NCBI RefSeq assembly: GCF_030053425.1
Contig: NZ_JASGBI010000001.1
Coordinates: 533,001 to 597,000, forward strand
Source: Lysobacter stagni
GTDB taxonomy: Bacteria > Pseudomonadota > Gammaproteobacteria > Xanthomonadales > Xanthomonadaceae
Direction: 5' to 3'
Length of the DNA: 64,000 nt
In this document: in pieces, positions 46,444 to 56,097 of the stretch
Layout of the letters: the number at the start of each line of letters is the position of its first letter
How positions within the stretch are numbered: position 1 is the first letter of the stretch
Notes under the pieces: generated by a model
What the model was told of the DNA's origin: nothing
Database searches by the model: none
What the model saw: the letters and a program-made list of their open reading frames with translations, nothing else
Translations under genes and position numbers: made by a program

Positions 46444-49197
46444 TCACCCCGTATTCTGTATCCCCGCCGAGATCCCGTTCACCGTCGCCACCAGCGCCTG
46501 GTACAGCGCATCGTCCGGTCGCCCCGCCTCGCGCCACCGCGCCAGCAGGTCCACCTGCAACAGGCTGATCGGGTCGACATACGGATTGCGCAGACGGATC
46601 GACTGACGCAGGCGGTAGTCGCCGGCAAGCAGCTCGTCGCTGCCCTTGATCGCCAGCACCGCCTCGCGCGTGCGTTCGAACTCGGCGGCGATGCCCGGAT
46701 GGAAACGTTCGTGCAGTTCGCCGGCGAGCAGTGAATAGCGCTCGAAGATGTCCGGATCCGATTTGGCCAGCATCATTTCGAGGTCATCGATCAGCGTGCC
46801 GAAGAACGGCCAGTCGCGCGCCATCTCGGCCAGCGTGTCGCGGCCGTGCGCGTCCAGTGCGTTGTGCAGAGCGGTGCCCACGCCGTACCACGCGGTCAGT
46901 CCGGCACGGTTCTGCGACCACGCGAACACCCACGGGATCGCACGCAGCGAACCCACATCGCCCGTGCCGGCCCGCTTGCTCGGGCGCGAGCCGATGCGCA
47001 GCCGCTCGATCACGTCGATGGGCGTGGCGGCGCGGAAGTAGGCGGGGAAGTCAGGGTCCTCGTGCACCAGCGCGCGGTAGTGGCGGCGCGCGTCGGCCGA
47101 CAATTCACCCGCGATGGCGCGCCAGGTTTCTTCGCGCGCCTCGGGCGGGCGCGGACGCAGCGTGGCACGCAGCACCGCACCGGTGGCCTGTTCCAGGTTG
47201 CGCAATGCGATCGCGCGGATGCCGTACTTGCGGTGGATCACCTCGCCCTGTTCGGTCAGACGCAGGTAGCCGTCGACGGAGCCGCGCGGTGCGGCGATCA
47301 CCGCGCGCTCGGTCTTGCCGCCGCCACGGCTGATCGATCCGCCGCGACCGTGGAAGAACGCGATGCGCACGCCGCTTTCCTGCGCCAGTGCGGTCAGCGC
47401 GATCTGTGTGCGTTGCAACGCCCAGCGCGAAGCGAGCATGCCGCCGTCCTTCGCGCTGTCGGAATAGCCCAGCATCACCACCTGCCGATTGCCACGTGCG
47501 GCCAGGTGCTGGCGGTACACGGGATCGGCGAACAGCGCTCGCAGCGTGTCGGCGGCGGCATCGAGGTCGTCGACCGTTTCGAACAGCGGCGCCACGTCCA
47601 GCGGGACCCGGCCGTCGCCATCGATGCAGCCGGCGATGCGTGCCAGTGCGAGCACGGCGAGCGCGTCGGCCGCGCTGCGGCTCATGCTGACGATGTACGG
47701 GCCGAACGCGCGTGCGCCGTAACGCGGACGCAGGCGCGCCACCGCGCGGAACACGTCCAGCGTCGGGCGCGCCGTGCCGTTGCCGGTGCCGGGCGCGGGC
47801 TCGGTGCCATCGAGCAGCGCATGCAGGCGTTGCGCGCGCGCTTCGCGCGTGTGCGATTCCCACTGCGGGTCGCCCAGCACTTCGGCCAGTGCGACGTCAT
47901 GCGTGGCCGAATCCTGGCGCAGGTCCAGGCTGGCGAGGTGGAAGCCGAAACACTCCACGCGACGACGCAGGCGACGCACCGCGAAGCCGCCGGCGTGCTC
48001 GCCCTGGTGCGCGCGCAGGCTGTCCTCGATCATCGCGATATCGGCCAGGAACGCGGAGGCGTCCGGATACCCGTGCACGTGGTCTTCGGCGGTTGCGCGC
48101 AGGCGCGCGGCGACCAGTGCGAGCAGGTTGCGGTACGGCATGTCCGCATGGCGCGGCTTCAGCGCGGCGGCGGCCTTGGGCAGCAGGTAGCGGTATTCCT
48201 CGATGCGGGCCAGCACCGCGTCGGACACGCCCACGCGGCTGAGCGACTGGCTGAGCAGTTCGCCCAGCGCCGCCACTTCCTGCCGGTATTGCGCGAGCAC
48301 GAGCGAGCGCTGTCCCGCCAGCGAGGCGGCGATGGTGTCGGCACCCACGTTCGGATTGCCGTCCATGTCGCCGCCGACCCAGGTGCCGAAGCCGAGCACC
48401 GTGGGCGCCGACACGGACTCGCCGTAGGCTTCCTTGAGCGCGTCCTCGAAGATCTCGTAGAACACGGGCAGCACGCGGTACAGCACATCGGAGAGATAGA
48501 AGCCGACGTGCTCGAATTCGTCCGCCACGCTCGGCTTCGCCGGCGGCGTCTCGGCGGTCTGCCAGCTGGCGGTCAGCGCCAGGCGCATGCGCTCCAGGTC
48601 GGCGCGATGCTCGTAGGGCGTGCGGCTGCGGTCGATATCGTCGATCAGGCAGGTGACGATCTGGCGTTCCTTCTCCAGCAGCGCGCGACGCACGGCTTCG
48701 GTCGGGTGCGCGGTGAACACCGGCTCGATGCGCAGGCGCTGCAGCAGCGCCGCGACTTCTTCCAGACTCACGCCCTGCGCGGCCAGCGTGACCAGCACTT
48801 CGCGCAGTCCGCCGGGTTGCAGATGCGCGCCCTGGCGTTCGTAGTCGCGGCGGCGGCGGATGCGGTGCACGCGCTCGGCGACGTTGACGGCCTGGAAGTA
48901 GGTCGCGAAGGCGCGCACCAGATCGCCCGCATGTTCCAGTTCGACGCCGGCCAGCGCCTGCGCCAGTTCGGCCACGGGCGCATTCGATTCGCGGCGGCGG
49001 ATTGCCGCACGGCGCAGGTTCTCCACGTCGGCAAGGAAGCCGGCGCCGCGCTGCTCGGCAAGGATCTCGCCCACCAGCGCGCCCACGGTTTTCACGTCTT
49101 CCCGCAGCAGTGCATCGTGCGGCGCGAACTCGACGACGCGCAGCGGTTCTTCGGCGGCGGCCGCGGACGGGGCGGAGGCGTGGGGTTGGGCGGTCAT
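46444..49197 (-). CDS. ppc: phosphoenolpyruvate carboxylase
   Basis: 917 residues, full length. The catalytic His lies in VFTAHPTEAVRR (about residue 163), with GGDMDGNPNV near 275, the Lys region GYSDSAKDGGM, the Arg/Gly loop FFHGRGGSISRGGGK, and the C-terminal QNTG carboxylate. It fixes bicarbonate onto PEP to give oxaloacetate, refilling the TCA cycle. The first ~18 residues are Ala-rich and variable. The gene stands alone, divergent from the TPR lipoprotein. Confidence 0.97.
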   Translation of the reverse strand: MTAQPHASAPSAAAAEEPLRVVEFAPHDALLREDVKTVGALVGEILAEQRGAGFLADVENLRRAAIRRRESNAPVAELAQALAGVELEHAGDLVRAFATYFQAVNVAERVHRIRRRRDYERQGAHLQPGGLREVLVTLAAQGVSLEEVAALLQRLRIEPVFTAHPTEAVRRALLEKERQIVTCLIDDIDRSRTPYEHRADLERMRLALTASWQTAETPPAKPSVADEFEHVGFYLSDVLYRVLPVFYEIFEDALKEAYGESVSAPTVLGFGTWVGGDMDGNPNVGADTIAASLAGQRSLVLAQYRQEVAALGELLSQSLSRVGVSDAVLARIEEYRYLLPKAAAALKPRHADMPYRNLLALVAARLRATAEDHVHGYPDASAFLADIAMIEDSLRAHQGEHAGGFAVRRLRRRVECFGFHLASLDLRQDSATHDVALAEVLGDPQWESHTREARAQRLHALLDGTEPAPGTGNGTARPTLDVFRAVARLRPRYGARAFGPYIVSMSRSAADALAVLALARIAGCIDGDGRVPLDVAPLFETVDDLDAAADTLRALFADPVYRQHLAARGNRQVVMLGYSDSAKDGGMLASRWALQRTQIALTALAQESGVRIAFFHGRGGSISRGGGKTERAVIAAPRGSVDGYLRLTEQGEVIHRKYGIRAIALRNLEQATGAVLRATLRPRPPEAREETWRAIAGELSADARRHYRALVHEDPDFPAYFRAATPIDVIERLRIGSRPSKRAGTGDVGSLRAIPWVFAWSQNRAGLTAWYGVGTALHNALDAHGRDTLAEMARDWPFFGTLIDDLEMMLAKSDPDIFERYSLLAGELHERFHPGIAAEFERTREAVLAIKGSDELLAGDYRLRQSIRLRNPYVDPISLLQVDLLARWREAGRPDDALYQALVATVNGISAGIQNTG

Positions 49198-49327
49198 CCG
49201 CCGAGCCTACCGCACTGCAACATTGGTGGCGCAACGGTTGCAGCCGCAACGGTCTGGCCGGCGCCTGACCGCTGCGGGTTGAACGGTACGTTCTGCCTTT
49301 AGATGCCCACCTCGTGAGCCCGTTGCC

Positions 49328-50983
49328 ATGCCTTCAGCCCACCGCCTCCTGGCCGCAGTCATCGTCCTGGCTTCGCTCGTGGGCTGCCGCCCGACGCCGC
49401 GCGAGGACTCGGCCGAGGCCAACGCGCCGCCGCTGTTCGACACCTTCGGCGACCTGCATCGCGACATCGGCACGAAGGTGCCGCAGGCGCAGCGCTATTT
49501 CGATCAGGGCCTGCGTCTGACCTACGGCTTCAACCACGAGGCCGCCGGCCGCGCCTTCGCCGAAGCCGAACGGCTCGATCCCAACTGCGCGATGTGCGCC
49601 TGGGGCCAGGCGCTGGTGCTGGGCCCGAACATCAACATGCCGATGCCGCCGGAACTGGCCGCCGATGCCACGATGTACGCCGCGCGCGCCAAGTCGCTGT
49701 CGGCGCATGCGACACCGGCCGACCGAGCGTTGATCGATGCGCTGGTGCAGCGCTACGCCACGCCCTCGCCCGACGACCGCAAGCCCCTCGACGAGGCCTA
49801 CGCGAAGGCGATGGGCGAAGCGCACCGGCAGTTCCCCGACGACGACGACATCGCCGCGCTCTACGCCGAGTCGCTGATGGACCTCACGCCGTGGGCGTAC
49901 TGGAACGCGCAGGGCAAGCCGACGCAGTACACCGACAGCATCGTTGGCACGCTGGAGGGCGTGCTCAAGCGCAACCCGCGCCACATCGGCGCGGCGCACT
50001 ACTACATCCACGCGGTGGAGGCCTCCAACCAGCCCGAGCGCGCCGAGCCCTATGCCGATGCACTGGCGGCACTCGCGCCGGGCTCGGGCCACCTCGTGCA
50101 CATGCCCGCGCATGTTTACATCCGCGTGGGCCGTTACCACGACGCGACGCTCAGCAACCTGGCGGCGAGCAGCGCCGACAAGGATTTCCTTGCGGTCTGT
50201 CGCGGCAGCAACGGTGCGTATCCGCTCGGCTACGTCCCGCACAACTGGCATTTCGCCGCCATGACCGCCGCGCTGCACGGATCGCGCACGCTGGCGCTGG
50301 AAGCCGCGGACCAGACCGCGAAGCGCGTGGATCCGGCGCAGATGGAAGCGATGAGCTTCATGCAGCAGTTCGTGGTGACGCCGCTGTTCGCCAAGGTGCG
50401 CTTCGGCGAATGGGACGCCATCCTCGCCACGCAGGCACCGCCGGCCGACCTGCCCTATCCGCGCGCCATCTGGCATTTCGCGCGCGGCATGGCGTACGTG
50501 CGCCAGCGCAAGGCCGGCGAGGGGCAGAAGGAATTCCTGAAGCTGCAGGCCATCGCGCGGGATCCGGCGATGGCGAAGGTGGTGCTGTTCGACATCAATC
50601 GCGCCGATCACGTACTGGCCGTCGCCGAACACATGCTGCGCGGCGAGATCGCGCTGGCGCGTGGCGACCGCAAGGCCGGCATCGCCGCCTTGCGCAAGGC
50701 GGTGGAGGCCGAGGACCGCCTCAACTACAACGAACCGCCGGAATGGCCCCTGCCGGTGCGCCCGTACCTGGGCGCGGCGCTGCTGGAGGCCGGCCGCGCG
50801 AAGGAAGCGGTCGTCGTCTACCAGGAAGACCTGCGACGTTTCCCCAAGAACGGGTGGTCGCTGTTCGGCCTGGCGCAGGCGCAGCGCAAGCTCAAGCAGA
50901 AGGACGCGGCCGCCGAAACCGAGGCGCTGCACGCCAGCGCGTGGCAGTGGGCGGACGTGAAGCTGACGGCATCGCGGTTCTGA
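49328..50983 (+). CDS. TPR-containing lipoprotein
   Basis: 551 residues with a lipobox (ASLVGC, lipid Cys near residue 20). The mature protein is a helical solenoid with TPR-like repeats: RYFDQGLRLTYGFNHEAAGRAFAEAERLDPNCAMCAWG at the start (described here by its ends only, residues about 56-94) and EAGRAKEAVVVYQEDLRRFP near the C-terminus. A pair HYYIHAVEAS and HMPAHVYIRVGRYHDA supplies clustered histidines near 220-260. Probably a periplasmic, membrane-anchored scaffold; partner unknown. Confidence 0.8.
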   Translation: MPSAHRLLAAVIVLASLVGCRPTPREDSAEANAPPLFDTFGDLHRDIGTKVPQAQRYFDQGLRLTYGFNHEAAGRAFAEAERLDPNCAMCAWGQALVLGPNINMPMPPELAADATMYAARAKSLSAHATPADRALIDALVQRYATPSPDDRKPLDEAYAKAMGEAHRQFPDDDDIAALYAESLMDLTPWAYWNAQGKPTQYTDSIVGTLEGVLKRNPRHIGAAHYYIHAVEASNQPERAEPYADALAALAPGSGHLVHMPAHVYIRVGRYHDATLSNLAASSADKDFLAVCRGSNGAYPLGYVPHNWHFAAMTAALHGSRTLALEAADQTAKRVDPAQMEAMSFMQQFVVTPLFAKVRFGEWDAILATQAPPADLPYPRAIWHFARGMAYVRQRKAGEGQKEFLKLQAIARDPAMAKVVLFDINRADHVLAVAEHMLRGEIALARGDRKAGIAALRKAVEAEDRLNYNEPPEWPLPVRPYLGAALLEAGRAKEAVVVYQEDLRRFPKNGWSLFGLAQAQRKLKQKDAAAETEALHASAWQWADVKLTASRF

Positions 50984-51040
50984 TCCGCATCGCGGGATCG
51001 CGACCACGCGACGCCGTCAGCGACGGTTCGCGCCGCGCGG

Positions 51041-51721
51041 CTAAGGTTGCGCCGAAGCGGGGTTCTTGAAGCTCACGACGAAGTTGGTGCCGCCGGCGGG
51101 TGCCGGCCCGTGGGTGACGGTGGCCGGCTGTTCCTTGCCGCACCCCTTGAAGAGCCACCGCTCCTCGATGCGCCGCTCCGCGCCCGTTCCGGTGTCGCTG
51201 ACCACGCTGGCCTCAAGCGCATCGAAGTCGCGGCATCCGCTCAGCGCGGACGCTCCGACGAAGGCCTGCTTGAACACGTCGTGGCGCAGGTTGCGGTCGG
51301 TGAGCGTGGTCCCGCTGAACTCCATCGGTACGGAGAAGCGGATGCTCTGCAGCGCGCGCCAGCAGCTGCGGTCCGGATCGGCCGCGATCTCCGCGTCGAA
51401 ACTCTTGGCATTGCTGGCGTGGATCGTCGCGCGACGATCGGCGTCGGTCTTGCCCATGTCGGGAAAGAGCCGGCCCATCGCCGCGCCGCCTCGCTCGATG
51501 GCGGCGCCCTGCTCCGTCCGCCATGCCGCCAGCGCCGGTTCCATCTCGACCGCCCGTGCGGGAGCCGCCTTGCGGCAGGCATCCACGAAGTAGTCGTACA
51601 TCCCGTCCAGTCCGTAAACGCGCATGTCCAGATAGTGCGCGCGGACCTCGGCCTGGTCGGCCGCCTGGGCCGCGCCCACAGACAGCACGCATCCCAGCAA
51701 TATCGCCACGAAACTGCGCAT
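51041..51721 (-). CDS. secreted hypothetical protein (226 aa)
   Basis: Signal peptide (FVAILLGCVLSVGAAQA), a helical N-terminal half, and a beta-rich C-terminal half with four cysteines overall (CRKA, SCWR, GCRD, GCGK) that could form two disulfides. No family recognised. AAGGGGGG precedes the ATG at 51721. It lies 74 bases downstream of the amidohydrolase on the same strand and may be co-transcribed with it. Confidence 0.65.
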   Translation of the reverse strand: MRSFVAILLGCVLSVGAAQAADQAEVRAHYLDMRVYGLDGMYDYFVDACRKAAPARAVEMEPALAAWRTEQGAAIERGGAAMGRLFPDMGKTDADRRATIHASNAKSFDAEIAADPDRSCWRALQSIRFSVPMEFSGTTLTDRNLRHDVFKQAFVGASALSGCRDFDALEASVVSDTGTGAERRIEERWLFKGCGKEQPATVTHGPAPAGGTNFVVSFKNPASAQP

Positions 51722-51795
51722 GTCCCCGCCCCCCTTCCCTGGCGGCATTCCCTTCCGCGGCGGCGGCCGCCCGACGTCGCCGCGGGGCCTGCGCG

Positions 51796-53130
51796 TTACT
51801 TCACGCGCCGGCCGTGCTTGATGACCATGTCCACGTTCTGCAGCAGCGCCACCTGCTTCAGCACGTCGCCCTTCACCGCGATGATATCCGCGTACTTGCC
51901 TTCGACCACGCTGCCGTAGTCCTTGTCGGCTTTCATCGCCACGGCCGGCCAGTAGGTGGCCGCGCGGATCGCGTCCACCGCCGGCACGCCGAGCTGGTTC
52001 ACCCACACGTCCAGCTCGTTCCAGGTGCTGCCGCTGTGGAATTTCATCGGGATGCCCGAATCGGTGCCCACCAGCATCAGCACGCCGGCCTCGCGCAGCT
52101 GCTGGAACTTGCGCTTGAGCGTGGGCCACCGTTGCGGCGTCTGCTGGAAATAGGAGATGCGCTCGGGATGTTCGAGCGAATGCTGGATGTCGGCGACGAT
52201 GTCAGGCGGCAGGCCTTCGTGCCACGCGTCGCTGTCGATGAACTCGTGGTTCTTCACCGTGTAGGGGAAGTTGTAGAGGCCTTCGATCGTCGGCGTCCAG
52301 AACAGCGGGCCGGCCGCCATGTTGGCCGTGCGCTCGCGCAGCGTCGCGATGATGTCGTCCGGGTACTCGGGCGATGCAGCCAGGCCGGTGTGCTCGAAGC
52401 AGTCCACGCCGGCTCTCAGGCCACGCCGGATCTCCTCCGGTCGATGCGAGTGCGCCACCACGGGCAAGCCGTGCCTGTGCGCCTCGTCGACGACGGCCTG
52501 CACTTCGGCTTCGCTCATCTGGTCCTGGTCGATGAGCTTGATGACGTCCACGCCCGCATCCGCCAGCCGGCGCACCTTCGCACGCGCATCACCGGGCGAG
52601 TCCACGCCCCAGCGGAACAGCTCGGTGCCGGGGTAGGGCTTCTTCTGGATGAAGGGGCCGGAGACGAACAGCGTGGGTCCGTCGATCTTCCCGGCGTTGA
52701 TCGCATCGCGAACCGCGATGCTGTCTTCCAGCGGGCCACCCAGGTCGCGTGCACCGGTCACGCCCGCATGCAGCAGCTGCAGGGCGGAGGCCGGCATGAT
52801 CGTGTCGCGCAGGCGTGGCGGATAGGTCCTGTCCCAATGATCGTAGTCGGCGTGGCCGTTGATCATCAGGTGCACGTGCATGTCCCACAGGCCGGGCAGC
52901 ACGGTCATGCCCTCGGTGGACACGACCGTCGCGCCAGCCGGCACCGGCAGCGTATCCACGGTGCCGACGGCGGTGATGCGCTCGCCGTCGATGAGGATCA
53001 CGCTGTCGCGGATGGGCTCGCGCAGCGTGCCATCCACCAGCGTGCCACCGACCAGCGCGGTGATCGCGAAGGCATCGGCGGACGCAACCAGTGCAACGAC
53101 CAGACACAGACCACGGATGCTGCGACGCAT
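51796..53130 (-). CDS. secreted amidohydrolase (imidazolonepropionase-like)
   Basis: 444 residues with a signal peptide (GLCLVVALVASADAFA). Metal ligands: HxH in WDMHVHLM, a Lys in DVIKLIDQD, His in VAHSHRP, His in FEHTGL and the late Asp in VGTDSGI. A complete metal set suggests an active periplasmic hydrolase, possibly on dipeptides or cyclic amides. It belongs to the same family as the genes at 7047, 38175 and 39623. Confidence 0.87.
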   Translation of the reverse strand: MRRSIRGLCLVVALVASADAFAITALVGGTLVDGTLREPIRDSVILIDGERITAVGTVDTLPVPAGATVVSTEGMTVLPGLWDMHVHLMINGHADYDHWDRTYPPRLRDTIMPASALQLLHAGVTGARDLGGPLEDSIAVRDAINAGKIDGPTLFVSGPFIQKKPYPGTELFRWGVDSPGDARAKVRRLADAGVDVIKLIDQDQMSEAEVQAVVDEAHRHGLPVVAHSHRPEEIRRGLRAGVDCFEHTGLAASPEYPDDIIATLRERTANMAAGPLFWTPTIEGLYNFPYTVKNHEFIDSDAWHEGLPPDIVADIQHSLEHPERISYFQQTPQRWPTLKRKFQQLREAGVLMLVGTDSGIPMKFHSGSTWNELDVWVNQLGVPAVDAIRAATYWPAVAMKADKDYGSVVEGKYADIIAVKGDVLKQVALLQNVDMVIKHGRRVK

Positions 53131-53191
53131 GGGCGGACTCCCGGCACGGATGCGCCGATCCTACCCGCGACGGCGCCGCGATGCCGGGCGG

Positions 53192-53539
53192 TCAGTCATC
53201 CTCGCCTTCCGGCGGCGGCGGCGGTTCGCCGCGACCGCGCATGTGCGGCGGCTCGAAGCCCTTGCCGCGCAGGCAGGCATCCATCTTGTCCCGGTCGGGA
53301 CGCTTGGGCGGCGCTTCGCCCTTGGCCGGCTTGCGCGGCTTGCCCTCGGCGTCCGGCGGCGGCAGGCCCTGCTCCGCCGCGCAGGCGGCCAGTGCGGCCC
53401 GGAAGGCCGTGTCTTCGCGTGGCGGCGCGGGCTCGTCGTCCCACTGATACGCGGATGCGACGCCGCTGATGGACAGCAGCGCGATCGCAACGACACGCAG
53501 CTGCACGTCGCGACGGAAGGAGAAATTGCGTCGGCTCAT
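53192..53539 (-). CDS. small Pro/Lys-rich secreted protein
   Basis: 115 residues from the ATG at 53539 with AAGGAG 6 bases upstream. Signal peptide (LRVVAIALLSISGVASA), then a Pro/Glu/Lys-rich chain with two cysteines (ACAAEQG and ACLRGKG) and an acidic Pro-rich tail (GEPPPPPEGEDD). Mostly disordered by composition. Function unknown. The longer upstream frame has no signal character. Confidence 0.6.
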   Translation of the reverse strand: MSRRNFSFRRDVQLRVVAIALLSISGVASAYQWDDEPAPPREDTAFRAALAACAAEQGLPPPDAEGKPRKPAKGEAPPKRPDRDKMDACLRGKGFEPPHMRGRGEPPPPPEGEDD

Positions 53540-53833
53540 GTCGGCTCCTTGGCCAGGGTCGTAAAAGAGGGGCAGAAAGACGAAGCGAAGTAACGAAGTG
53601 GAGAGAGAGAGAACCTCGGGCATCCGGCTTCGCCTTCCTGCCCCCACCACCGGCTGTTCCCGTCGATTCCCGGCACGCTCATCACGGGTTCCGCGTGTCC
53701 GGGTGAACGCATCGCCAAAGGGGGAGAGCGATGCGTCCTCATCGGGAACGTGGCCAGAGTGCGCGTGCGACGTTGCGTGCGATTGCCGGCCTGTGTCGTG
53801 CGCGCCACATGCATGGCAAGGTTCATCGCGCAT

Positions 53834-54820
53834 TCAACGCACCGGCAACGCCATGGGCAGCGCGCGCTGGGCGGCATCGGACAGACGCTCGCGGATGCGG
53901 CGCTGCTGCGCGGGATCGAAGGTCGCCTCGAAGCGGCGCCGCATCGCGATGGGCTCCAGGTTCCCCAGCTTCCATGGTTCGTCCGGCAGGATCAGTTCCG
54001 ACGCCGCACTGGCGTGTCGCTCCCACAGCCGTGCATCGTCCGCGCAGCCCAGGAAGTCCAGCACCTTGTGCAACGCCAGCTTGGGCGAGGCCGCCACGTC
54101 CTCGTAGCGCACCAGTCGATGACGAGGATCGTCGATCCAGCGCAGGCTTTCCGCCACGGCGCGACTCCATCGGCTCACGCAACGCTCCACGTCCAGGTAC
54201 GGACGCCACGGCGCGAATGACTGCGCCGCGCGGTGCAGCGAGGCCACCACCTCCTCGCCGTCGCGCACCACGTGCAGGAAGCGCGCGTCGGGAAGATGGC
54301 GCTGGATCGCCTCGATGTAATACAGATGGTCCGGCGTCTTCTCCAGCCAGACCGTCTTTCGGTGGCGCAGGCAATGCGCGTCCATGGCATCGGTGAAGGC
54401 CCGCAGGTGCGCGGGCAGGCGCAACGCGTGGACGCCCGACGGCGGATTCGCGTGTAGCCCCGCCGCGATCACGCCATCCCAGGCGCGGCGCGCTCGGCGC
54501 GGTGCGACCAGGCCCGCGCCGGCAAGCCAGCGACGCCGTCGTTCGCGCCATCGGCGGCGTTCCAGCCCCTGTTCGTAGTCGGGCCGTTCGCACTGACGTG
54601 ACTCGTCGCTGGCCAGCAGGTGCTGGAAGAAGTGCGTTTCCGGCAGCGACAGGATCTCGCGGTGCGCGTGCAGCAGCGACTGCAGCAGCGTCGTGCCCGA
54701 GCGCGGACATCCGACGAGGAACACACGGCGCCTGACCACGCCGGTCTCGTCGCGCTCGCGTGCCATCGACGCCAGCGTCGAGGCGAATCGACGGGCATGC
54801 GCGGGACGACGGCCCACCAT
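53834..54820 (-). CDS. PAPS-dependent sulfotransferase family protein
   Basis: 328 residues. The 5'-phosphosulfate loop is GCPRSGTTLLQ (about 37-47), with LPETHFFQ after it, EKTPDHLYYI in the middle and FLHVVRDGEEVVASLH as the 3'-phosphate region. It would move sulfate from PAPS to a sugar, lipid or protein. I use the ATG at 54820, which overlaps the preceding TGA as TGATG; a GTG at 54829 is also in frame. No PAPS synthesis genes are nearby. Confidence 0.87.
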   Translation of the reverse strand: MVGRRPAHARRFASTLASMARERDETGVVRRRVFLVGCPRSGTTLLQSLLHAHREILSLPETHFFQHLLASDESRQCERPDYEQGLERRRWRERRRRWLAGAGLVAPRRARRAWDGVIAAGLHANPPSGVHALRLPAHLRAFTDAMDAHCLRHRKTVWLEKTPDHLYYIEAIQRHLPDARFLHVVRDGEEVVASLHRAAQSFAPWRPYLDVERCVSRWSRAVAESLRWIDDPRHRLVRYEDVAASPKLALHKVLDFLGCADDARLWERHASAASELILPDEPWKLGNLEPIAMRRRFEATFDPAQQRRIRERLSDAAQRALPMALPVR

Positions 54821-55851
54821 CAGCGCCACTCCGCCAGTTGCTCCGCCGGAGCGGCGACGGTGTCGGGCGACAGTTCGTCCATGGCGTCGCGCAGGCGCAG
54901 GTGGAATGCGCGGCGATGCGACTCGAAGAAGATTCGCGCGGCGGCTCCCAGTTCATGCCAGCGGCTTTCGGACATCATCAACGCGGATTCGACCGCGCGC
55001 TCGATCGACGCGGCGTCCACGACATGGCAGCGGGCCAGGCCCATCATCTCCGCAGGACGCGACGCGATCGGTACGCCACGCGTTCCGTCGACGAGTTCGT
55101 TCATGGGTTCGGCATCGGTGGCCAGCACCACGGCCCCCACGCTCATCGCTTCCATCAGCGAGTGTCCGAAGCCCTCGGTTTGCGACGGACACAGGTGGAA
55201 GCGGTGCGTGTTCTGCAGGTGACGCAGTTGGGCGTCGTCGAGGCGTCCGATGCGGTGACCGACGTTGGCGGCCTGCACGCGTGCGGACGCGACAGCTGGA
55301 TGCTGCACGACGGTCAGGCGCGGCCAGTGCGGATTCCGCGCCCACGCCTCCAGGACGGCCTGCGTTCCCTTCATGCGGCTGGCGCCGGCGACATGGAGGA
55401 AGGCGTTCTCGCGCGGGATGTCAGCGCGCAGCCGATCCTCGCTGGTGAAACCGATGTAGCGCGTGCGGCAGCCCAGCGCGGCGAAGGTGGTCTGCGCATG
55501 CCGCGTCTTGCACCACACGCGATCGAATCGCGGCAGCAGTGCGCGCCATTCCGCGCGCGTCCATTCCGGATTGGGCAGCAGCACGTTGCGACGCGCCAGC
55601 GCCAGCAGTCGCGGGTGGATGCGTTCGATCGACACCTGCACGTCCACGGGACCGTGCAACAAGCGCCGGCGCCAGAGACCTGCCTCGAAGGCCAGCGAGC
55701 GCCGGCGCGTGTCGGAGAAACCGATGGATTCAGTGGCCACGCCCTGTGACGAAAGCGCGTCGTCGAGCAGGCGCAGGTCGCGGCTGAGTCCCGCGCCGTT
55801 GTCGCGGGTGAGCAGTCGCGCGGTGGGGAGTCGCGCGTTCGGAATCGGCAT
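54820..55851 (-). CDS. glycosyltransferase family 1 (GT-B)
   Basis: 343 residues. The C-terminal half has the GT-B donor features: FLHVAGASRMKGTQAVLEAW, then CPSQTEGFGHSLMEAMSVGAVVLATD with the ExxxxxE region and DGTRGVPI. The N-terminal half has LTRDNGAGLSRDLRLLDDAL. It transfers a sugar from a nucleotide donor in the cytoplasm. Start at the ATG at 55851 by homology to such proteins; the frame extends to 55935. Its stop overlaps the sulfotransferase start, so the two act in one pathway. Confidence 0.82.
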   Translation of the reverse strand: MPIPNARLPTARLLTRDNGAGLSRDLRLLDDALSSQGVATESIGFSDTRRRSLAFEAGLWRRRLLHGPVDVQVSIERIHPRLLALARRNVLLPNPEWTRAEWRALLPRFDRVWCKTRHAQTTFAALGCRTRYIGFTSEDRLRADIPRENAFLHVAGASRMKGTQAVLEAWARNPHWPRLTVVQHPAVASARVQAANVGHRIGRLDDAQLRHLQNTHRFHLCPSQTEGFGHSLMEAMSVGAVVLATDAEPMNELVDGTRGVPIASRPAEMMGLARCHVVDAASIERAVESALMMSESRWHELGAAARIFFESHRRAFHLRLRDAMDELSPDTVAAPAEQLAEWR

Positions 55852-56097
55852 GCGTAAGCAATCTCGCGGGGGACCGTGCGCGATGGTCGGCGGCGCGTGT
55901 GGCACGCCGTTGCCGTCGTGTGGCGGCGCTGACAACCGGCGAAAAACCGGCGCGAAGCGCGCTCGTTAGCGTCCCGCTAAGCCTTCGTTGCAATCGCGTT
56001 ACGCCGCGCCGCTTCCATCGCGTGCGCGGTCCTGACGAAGGCGAGACCTCCGACGGCGCGTCGCCGTCGCGGCCCCTCTTCCGCAGCAAGGAAACAC

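Noticed and set aside
46846..49302. 818-codon plus-strand frame opposite ppc
   Set aside because: Mirror of a strongly supported gene; no motif.
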